The notes beneath the pieces are model-generated. The model saw only the letters and a list, made by a program, of their open reading frames with translations. It was not told where the DNA came from and did not search any database. Shown piece after piece: positions 58,301 to 64,000 of a DNA stretch of 64,000 nt (position 1 is its first letter; every line of letters starts with the position of its first letter). The stretch covers positions 1,736,001 through 1,800,000 of the forward strand of contig NC_012785.1 of the NCBI RefSeq assembly GCF_000023325.1. Reading direction: 5' to 3'. This DNA is from Kosmotoga olearia TBF 19.5.1. Lineage in GTDB: Bacteria > Thermotogota > Thermotogae > Petrotogales > Kosmotogaceae. The translations under genes and the position numbers were made by a program.

Positions 58301-58768
58301 ATGTACAGAAGCTCTGTAATAAGGGTTCTTGAAACCGGCTATCTGGATGAAACCCGTTCCGCCGCACTGGAGTGCAAGAGGATACTGGAAGCGCATGGGT
58401 ACAAACTGGCTAAACAACTGGATGTGGAACCAATTATGAGCAATTTGAAGGACGCTATATATACCTTAACGCGGGAGACAGGGCTTGTTGTGATTCTTGG
58501 CGGAACCGGGTTGTTAAGTCAAGACATTTCCCCGGAGGCTCTTCTTTCGATCATCGATAAACGTGCGACAGGTCTGGAGGTCGCTATGATCCACAGTGCT
58601 CTGAAACACGATCCAGGGTTGGCGCTTTATCGTTGTACCGCCGGTACGATACTGAATTCGGTGGTTTTGTGTATCCCGGGGTTTGTGGAATCAGTGTCGT
58701 GGCTTTTAGAGCCTATTCTGGATAGTTTGAAGGTGCTAATAGATCAACTGAATCAGGAGGACGGATAA
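58301..58768 (+). CDS. MogA/MoaB-like domain protein
   Basis: A 155-residue protein with the MoCF-biosynthesis fold. GLVVILGGTGLLSQDISPEALLSIID is the molybdopterin-binding loop (GGTGLS-x-x-D-x-T-P-E-A in the family; Ser replaces Thr here), followed by RCTAGTILNSVVLCIPG, akin to the R-x-x-A-G-x-x-x-x-x-x-x-x-x-P-G pattern. In E. coli MogA and MoaB bind MPT and adenylate it. No other cofactor genes are nearby, so the role is open. ATG 58301 after TTTTGGAGGTG. It lies two bases before the first kinase gene. Confidence 0.75.
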   Translation: MYRSSVIRVLETGYLDETRSAALECKRILEAHGYKLAKQLDVEPIMSNLKDAIYTLTRETGLVVILGGTGLLSQDISPEALLSIIDKRATGLEVAMIHSALKHDPGLALYRCTAGTILNSVVLCIPGFVESVSWLLEPILDSLKVLIDQLNQEDG

Positions 58769-58769
58769 G

Positions 58770-59387
58770 GTGTTCACGAAGTTTAGAGGAAAATATGTAG
58801 CAATTGAAGGGGTTATCGGGGTAGGAAAGACAACGCTCGTGAGGTATCTCTCTCAAGAGTATGCACTGCCGCCAGTTCTTGAGGTTGTTGAAGAAAACCC
58901 TTTTCTATCGAAGTTTTATGAAGACATGGAACGTTGGGCTTTTCAGACCCAACTTTTCTTTCTTGTGAGCAGGTTCGATCAGCAGGAGAAGTTGAAGAAA
59001 ACTCTTCAGATGGGAATGGGTGCTGTTTCTGATTATATATTTGATAAGGACAGGCTCTTCGCCAGCCTGACTCTGAAAGGTGAGCATCTAGGCCTTTATG
59101 AAAGAATTTTTGGGCTTCTCAAGAGCCACACGCCCACGCCGGACCTGGTTGTTTATCTTTATGCAGATATTGATGTTCTCATGGAAAGGATTGCTTTGAG
59201 GGATCGACCTTTCGAAAGAAGCATGGATAGAGGTTATATTTCGAACCTTGCCGAAGCCTATGAAAGCTTTTTTGGGAACTACGCATGCGCGCCGGTGTTG
59301 AAAATCGATACGACAGAAATGGACTTTGTGAGAAACCACAGTGATCTCAAAAAGATATACTCGTTGATAGAGGAGAGATTACCATGA
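58770..59387 (+). CDS. Deoxynucleoside kinase, dGK-like
   Basis: A 205-residue kinase that phosphorylates deoxynucleosides in salvage. The P-loop is AIEGVIGVGKTT (about residues 11-22), followed by EENPFLSKFYEDMERWAFQTQLFFLVSRF (key part WAFQTQLFFL), and the catalytic region SDYIFDKDRLFASL. The DYxF...K...FA pattern resembles B. subtilis deoxyguanosine kinase rather than deoxyadenosine/deoxycytidine kinase. GTG start at 58770, with GGAGGACGG upstream. Four-base overlap with the next kinase, so a heterodimer or a complementary pair is possible. Confidence 0.85.
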   Translation: MFTKFRGKYVAIEGVIGVGKTTLVRYLSQEYALPPVLEVVEENPFLSKFYEDMERWAFQTQLFFLVSRFDQQEKLKKTLQMGMGAVSDYIFDKDRLFASLTLKGEHLGLYERIFGLLKSHTPTPDLVVYLYADIDVLMERIALRDRPFERSMDRGYISNLAEAYESFFGNYACAPVLKIDTTEMDFVRNHSDLKKIYSLIEERLP

Positions 59388-60037
59388 TAATAGGTATTTG
59401 CGGAAATATAGGAGCCGGGAAATCTTCTTTGACATCGCTTTTACAAAAAGAATTGGGATTTACAGCCGTTTACGAAGCGGTAGATGAAAACCCATTCCTC
59501 GAAGATTTTTATAGGGATATGCATAGATGGGCCTTTCATTCTCAACTCTTTTTTCTAATAAAGCGTTTTGATTTCCTGAAGAAGGTGAAGGATGAGGGAA
59601 CGGTTATCCTGCAAGACAGGACTATTTACGAAGATGTTGAAATATTTGCCCGAAACCTTCATATGATGAAATACATAGATGAAAGAGATTGGAAGCTGTA
59701 TCATGATACCTTTACAACCCTTTCGGACCATTTAACCCCGCCTTCAGGACTGATATATATAAAATGCTCACTGCCGACGCTGTTGAAGCGTATCCAGAAA
59801 CGCGGCCGGGGTTACGAGTCGGATATCGATCCCAGGTATCTGGAAAGGCTCAATAATCTTTATGAAGAATGGTTTAGCAGATTTGAATTATCTCCAAAAC
59901 TTGTGGTTGATGGTGATAAATTGGATTTCGTGGAAAACCCAGAGGATAGAAAAATAGTTTTGGAACAGGTTAGCGGTTTTGTAAAAAATATTGCAACAGG
60001 TGTTCAATCAAAACTTTTCAACGGTGGCAAAACATAA
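59384..60037 (+). CDS. Deoxynucleoside kinase, dAK/dCK-like
   Basis: A 217-residue paralogue of the preceding kinase. P-loop ICGNIGAGKSSLTSLL (residues 4-19), then DENPFLEDFYRDMHRWAFHSQLFFL (key part WAFHSQLFFL), and the catalytic DRTIYEDVEIFA, like the DRSIYED of B. subtilis deoxyadenosine/deoxycytidine kinase. GRGYESDIDPRYLERLN is the lid with Arg-Gly-Arg. ATG 59384 overlaps the first kinase (ATGA). In Lactobacillus two such kinases form a heterodimer. The last codons lie in a 15-base tandem duplication. Confidence 0.88.
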   Translation: MIIGICGNIGAGKSSLTSLLQKELGFTAVYEAVDENPFLEDFYRDMHRWAFHSQLFFLIKRFDFLKKVKDEGTVILQDRTIYEDVEIFARNLHMMKYIDERDWKLYHDTFTTLSDHLTPPSGLIYIKCSLPTLLKRIQKRGRGYESDIDPRYLERLNNLYEEWFSRFELSPKLVVDGDKLDFVENPEDRKIVLEQVSGFVKNIATGVQSKLFNGGKT

Positions 60038-60055
60038 TTCGGCAAAACATAATTC
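60026..60055 (+). repeat. 15-bp tandem duplication at the kinase stop codon
   Basis: GGCAAAACATAATTC occurs twice in direct succession (60026-60040, 60041-60055). The first copy contains the stop codon. Confidence 0.85.
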
Positions 60056-60170
60056 ATTGTAAAAGAAAACGTTAATTTGGAAAGCTGCCGACAATAAACG
60101 ATCCCTGAGTTTGGGAATGTGGTGATTAACCAATCTTAAAGGATGTTAACCGATGTAGCGAGTTGTTTGC

Positions 60171-60205
60171 TATAATTGACTTTTATTGCTGTTTTTTGCT
60201 ATATT
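60171..60205 (+). promoter_or_regulatory. Promoters of the giant surface protein gene
   Basis: Extended TGC-TATAAT at 60171-60176 and, overlapping it, TTGACT (60176-60181), an 18-base spacer and TGC-TATATT (60200-60205). Both point to the gene at 60286. Confidence 0.5.
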
Positions 60206-60285
60206 TGAATGGGGGATTTCTAAATGTCCCCGGGTTTTCTTATTAAATGTGAGAAATTATTGTCAACATAGAGGGGGTGCACGGA

Positions 60286-63200
60286 ATGAAAAGGTTTTTG
60301 GTCGTCTTATTGGCTATTCTTTTGTTGACCCTCACAGGCTTTGGAATTGAGCTAAAGATCAACACAGTTACCGCAAAGCCTTTTATCACGGGGCCAGGTG
60401 GAAGGGTATTGTTACGTTGTGATGCTAAAGGTTCAAGATTGCTTGCCTACGAATGGATTGTCATGGATGGGAAGATACTGAAAGATTATGGAAATGGCGT
60501 TGCAATCTGGCAAGCTCCAGAAAAAGATGGTGCGTATAAGATACGTGTCATCGTTGATAATGGTATTGAGAAAGTTGAGGGAGAGGTTGTTGTAAAAGTT
60601 GACAGTACCTCAGAGAATCGACCACCATTTCAGCCTGATGTTATTTTTCCAAAAGACGGTGTAGAGGAAATACCACTAGATGCGTTGTTATTCTGGGGAG
60701 CAGATGACCCGGATGGAGATGTTCTTTTCTACAATATCTATCTGTCAACTGCTACACCTCTTACTGAACCGATTGAAATCGGTTATTTCACACCGGATTA
60801 CCCAAATACGTTTGCACCTGAACTTGAAAGTAACAAATGGTACTACTGGAAGATTGTAGCTGACGATGGCAGAGGGATGCAATCGGAAAGCCCCGTTTGG
60901 TCCTTCAGAACCTTTGATTTCCCACCTGAGTTAGATCTTCCAGAGCAGGTTGTAACAGAAGGAGAACTGCTTTCTGTAAATCTTGAAGAGCATGCCAGCG
61001 ATCCTGACAGCGCTGACTTGAGTTTTGCATTGATTTCGGGACCTGGAACGGTTGAGAATAGCAGCTACAGTTACACGCCGGATTTCGATGTTGTCGAATC
61101 AGGACCGGACGCCTCCAGAACCTTCCTGGTTAAAATAGGGGTAACCGACGATTACGGCAAGAAAGCCTCTTCTGAATTCGTGCTTACAGTTCTTAATAAA
61201 AATCGTGTACCTTTTGCTCCATTCAACTGTTTTCCGGCAGACGGAGCAACTGAATTGCCAACTGATACGGTGCTAAGCTGGGCCAGCAAAGATCTCGACG
61301 GTGATGAACTTTTTGCTGATCTGTACCTTGGGGAATCCCCAGACGATCTTCAGCTTGTAGATTCGGGAATTCAGGGAACAGTTGAAAATGTGGACGAAAC
61401 GGGTGCAAAAGACTATGCTTTCGAGATTCAACCGATTTTGAAACCTCACACAAGGTACTTCTGGAAGGTTGATGTTTACGATTATGCTGATTCTACGAGT
61501 AGCGAGATTATGAGCTTTGAGACCCTTAATCATCTACCTGAGCTCAGTGTACCGGATCAGGAAGCTACGGAAACTGAAACCGTGGTAGTTAAACTGGGTG
61601 AGTACGCCCATGATCCTGACGGAGATTCTTTGAGCTTTAAACTCGTTTCTGGAGTTGGCGCTCTCATTGAAAAGGAAGACGGTGTGTATTACGAATACAA
61701 AACAGATTATTATGCTTCAGGAACGTATATTGTTGAAATTGAAGTTTCTGATGGTATAGATTCGGTGTTAGATCAATTTACAGTTACTGTATACGATCTC
61801 AACCAGGCACCAATGGTTGACCTTGTTTCTCCTGTTGATGGGGCAACCAATCAGGGGCTTGAGCTGACTCTGAGATGGATTGGTAAAGATCTTGATGGAG
61901 ATAAGATCGTATACGATGTTTACTATGGTATCGATGGTTTACCAGATGTAGCGGTCATAGAAGGTATTGAGGATACGAGTGTTACGGTTACGCTCGAACC
62001 TCACTCGAAGTATGTGTGGAAAGTTGTTGCCCATGATGTCAGACCTGATTCACTTACCGGCGAAAGTCAGACATGGAGTTTCACTACCCTGAACAATCCA
62101 CCTGATTTGCTGGATGCTGAGTTTGACATCAAAGAGAATGAAACTCTTGAGATTGACTTCAGGGATTACACCACAGAAATTGATGGCGATCCTCTTGCGT
62201 ACGAGTTGCTTTCAGGCAACGGTACTCTCACGCCTGAAGGTCTCTATAGCTGGACACCTTCCTTTGAAGCATCCGGGACTCATTTCATAAAGGTTAGTGT
62301 TACTGATGGAATCGATGGTGCCGTTAAGGTTTACAGAATAACCGTGTACGATGTCAATAGAATGCCAACCGTTGAACTGGTTGCTCCTGAAAACGGGGCC
62401 GTTTTCGACGCTGCAGAACAGCCTGAAGTGAAACTTACATGGAATGCTTCTGATCCCGACGGTGATAAACTGCTCTTCAACCTTTACATAACTGATCTGA
62501 TAACTGGCGAGACCCTGTCTTTCGACGCTCTTGAGCACTTAGAGAAGAGCTTTGCTCTCAAACCACACACAAATTACCAGTGGAAGGTTAAAGTCTGGGA
62601 TGACAGACCGGATTCATTGAGCAGCGAAACCGATGTGTGGAGCTTTGGAACAATCAACCACAAACCTGAGATAGCAATCCCGGACGTGAGTATAAACGAA
62701 GGAGCCACTCTGACAGTAAATCTACTTGATTACGCTAGCGATGTTGACGGTGACGTTCTCGGCTTTGAAGTTGTCGAAGGCCCCGGTGAAATCATTGATG
62801 GTAGTTATGTTTACACACCAGACTACGATACAGCTGGCGAGCATTTAGTTAAGGTTAGCGTAACTGACAGTATAGATGAAGTTGCTACTGAGTTCACAAT
62901 CACTGTCGTGAACGTTCCTCAGAAACCCATCTTGATTGAACCGGAAAACGGAACAATAAATGTGACACCGTTTGTAACGCTCAAATGGACACATTCCGAA
63001 TACGACTACGAAGGAATTCTGTACGATGTTTACTTCGGTGAAACGGCTGATAGCCTGGAAAAGATTGCTGAAAACACGGCGGATACTGAATTAAAACTTC
63101 CAAGGTTAGAATACGGTAAAACCTACTACTGGAAAGTTGTAGCGAAAGATAATGGATTTGAAGCCGAAAGTGATGTATGGTCATTTACGCCAACTATCTT

Positions 63201-64000
63201 TATCGACGTTCTCTGGAAACATCTGCAGGACGGATTGATTTATTCATCTGCTGCCTGTCTTGAAAATAGCCCAATTTACAACATTGTGGATGGAAAACTC
63301 TATGCTTACAATCCAGAAAACGGCGAGGTAGTCTGGAAATTTGAAACTGGTGCTCAAGTAGAACAATCAACGCCATCTATTGACGATTATGGCACCATTT
63401 ACTTTGGTACCACAAATGGTGTTCTCTACGCCGTAAATCCAGATGGTACGGAAAAATGGTCAGTCAAGCTCAACGGTAAGATAAACGCCAGCCCTGCTAT
63501 ATCTGGTGATAGGACCATTTACATTGGTACAGCTAGTGGATACTTCTACGCTGTTTCTCCTGCGGGAACTATCCTGTGGGAACTCAAAATAGGTTCGAAG
63601 ATTGTTTCCAGCCCGGCTGTTGGAAATGATGGAACGGTTTACTTTGGTGCTGCAGATAAGAAGCTTTATGCTGTCGATTATGCTGGAAACATTGAATGGA
63701 GCTTCGAAACCGGTGATTGGGTCGAATCAAGTCCTGCGATTGCCGAAAATGGAGACATTATTTTCGGTTCCGATGATGGAATCCTCTACAGAGTTGATAG
63801 AAATGGAAATCTCGTGTGGACATTTGAAACAGCCAATCCAATAAGAGGCGGAGCAGTTATAGGACCTGATGGAACGGTTTACGTAGGATCTTATGACTGG
63901 AAGCTCTATGCTATCAATCCTGATGGTACCGAACGCTGGAGCTTCGAGACCAATGGACCCGTTCACTCCGTTCCGACGTTGACAAAAGATGGAAACATTA
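60286..64000 (+). CDS. Giant cell-surface protein: alternating Ig-like and FnIII-like domains, then a PQQ-type beta-propeller (3' end outside)
   Basis: An uninterrupted frame runs from ATG 60286 (GAGGGGGTG upstream) to the window edge, more than 1,238 codons. A signal peptide (MKRFLVVLLAILLLTLTGFG) is followed by an Ig-like domain to about residue 105. Then come four to five pairs of a fibronectin-III-like module of about 100 residues (ending YYWKVVADD..S.VWSF.T) and a cadherin/He_PIG-like module of about 80 residues (S-x-DPDGD-x-L-x-F ... Y-x-Y-TPDYD ... V-x-VSD). From about residue 985 a beta-propeller starts, with repeats of about 40 residues such as SSPAVGNDGTVYFGAADKK ending in LYAVD...GN..W. 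The DPDGD loops probably bind calcium. It resembles outer-sheath (toga) or adhesion proteins; function is inferred. Confidence 0.85.
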   Translation, partial: MKRFLVVLLAILLLTLTGFGIELKINTVTAKPFITGPGGRVLLRCDAKGSRLLAYEWIVMDGKILKDYGNGVAIWQAPEKDGAYKIRVIVDNGIEKVEGEVVVKVDSTSENRPPFQPDVIFPKDGVEEIPLDALLFWGADDPDGDVLFYNIYLSTATPLTEPIEIGYFTPDYPNTFAPELESNKWYYWKIVADDGRGMQSESPVWSFRTFDFPPELDLPEQVVTEGELLSVNLEEHASDPDSADLSFALISGPGTVENSSYSYTPDFDVVESGPDASRTFLVKIGVTDDYGKKASSEFVLTVLNKNRVPFAPFNCFPADGATELPTDTVLSWASKDLDGDELFADLYLGESPDDLQLVDSGIQGTVENVDETGAKDYAFEIQPILKPHTRYFWKVDVYDYADSTSSEIMSFETLNHLPELSVPDQEATETETVVVKLGEYAHDPDGDSLSFKLVSGVGALIEKEDGVYYEYKTDYYASGTYIVEIEVSDGIDSVLDQFTVTVYDLNQAPMVDLVSPVDGATNQGLELTLRWIGKDLDGDKIVYDVYYGIDGLPDVAVIEGIEDTSVTVTLEPHSKYVWKVVAHDVRPDSLTGESQTWSFTTLNNPPDLLDAEFDIKENETLEIDFRDYTTEIDGDPLAYELLSGNGTLTPEGLYSWTPSFEASGTHFIKVSVTDGIDGAVKVYRITVYDVNRMPTVELVAPENGAVFDAAEQPEVKLTWNASDPDGDKLLFNLYITDLITGETLSFDALEHLEKSFALKPHTNYQWKVKVWDDRPDSLSSETDVWSFGTINHKPEIAIPDVSINEGATLTVNLLDYASDVDGDVLGFEVVEGPGEIIDGSYVYTPDYDTAGEHLVKVSVTDSIDEVATEFTITVVNVPQKPILIEPENGTINVTPFVTLKWTHSEYDYEGILYDVYFGETADSLEKIAENTADTELKLPRLEYGKTYYWKVVAKDNGFEAESDVWSFTPTIFIDVLWKHLQDGLIYSSAACLENSPIYNIVDGKLYAYNPENGEVVWKFETGAQVEQSTPSIDDYGTIYFGTTNGVLYAVNPDGTEKWSVKLNGKINASPAISGDRTIYIGTASGYFYAVSPAGTILWELKIGSKIVSSPAVGNDGTVYFGAADKKLYAVDYAGNIEWSFETGDWVESSPAIAENGDIIFGSDDGILYRVDRNGNLVWTFETANPIRGGAVIGPDGTVYVGSYDWKLYAINPDGTERWSFETNGPVHSVPTLTKDGNI

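Overview
The window looks like the chromosome of a thermophilic member of the Thermotogota, most probably close to Kosmotoga. This is inferred from the G+C-rich rRNAs inside a moderate-G+C genome, strong GGAGGTGA-type ribosome binding sites with many GTG/TTG starts, split glycine decarboxylase genes, a GroEL without a GGM tail, a secreted type I pullulanase and paired deoxynucleoside kinases. No database search was possible, so the genus is inference.

Layout. 1-6.6 kb: a truncated PAS protein, an esterase, tRNA-Thr(GGT) and a minus-strand glycine cleavage operon (DUF2007-gcvT-gcvH-gcvPA-gcvPB). 6.7-11.3 kb: pfkA-pyk, then CIRCE-controlled groES-groEL. 11.5 kb: a 43-codon small gene with its own promoter and terminator. 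11.9-26.7 kb: a surface-glycan locus with four glycosyltransferases, a pyruvyltransferase-like protein, a MurJ-type flippase, a winged-helix/Rossmann regulator and a full WbpA/B/D/E/I-like set, which would make a UDP-2,3-diacetamido-uronic acid. 26.8-34.3 kb: a hypothetical gene, a class II aldolase, an RND/MMPL exporter split by a frameshift at an A8 run, rpsO, pnp and an M16 peptidase. 34.4-39.5 kb: a complete 16S-tRNA-Ile-tRNA-Ala-23S-5S operon with promoter, processing stems and terminator. 40-42.9 kb: a GNAT protein, panC and a double cyclic-nucleotide-binding protein. 42.9-53.7 kb, minus strand: fba-ackA, then the tightly packed run alr-yhaM-topA-ddl-hslV-hslU-dprA, and rpmB. 53.8-64 kb: a HAD phosphatase, a secreted SNase-like/lamin-tail-like protein, pullulanase, a MoaB-like protein, two deoxynucleoside kinases and the first 3.7 kb of a giant cell-surface protein.

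The most unusual signal is a family of composite repeat elements. Four loci (22.19-22.30, 23.34-23.77, 25.14-25.59 and 39.48-39.92 kb) are bounded by clusters of iterated CCGAGA units facing inward as inverted termini. Two of them carry the same ordered modules: a GATCGGGT segment, an array of about 20-21 bp mini-hairpins whose stems differ but stay self-complementary, and a CCTGAACTTGATTCAGG hairpin. One carries a four-helix-bundle (S23/IVP family) gene. One lies in frame inside the WbpE-like aminotransferase. A second repeat family (ACGTACAACCCACAACC) lies in frame inside the WbpB-like dehydrogenase. This resembles a modular, non-autonomous mobile element system tolerated inside genes.
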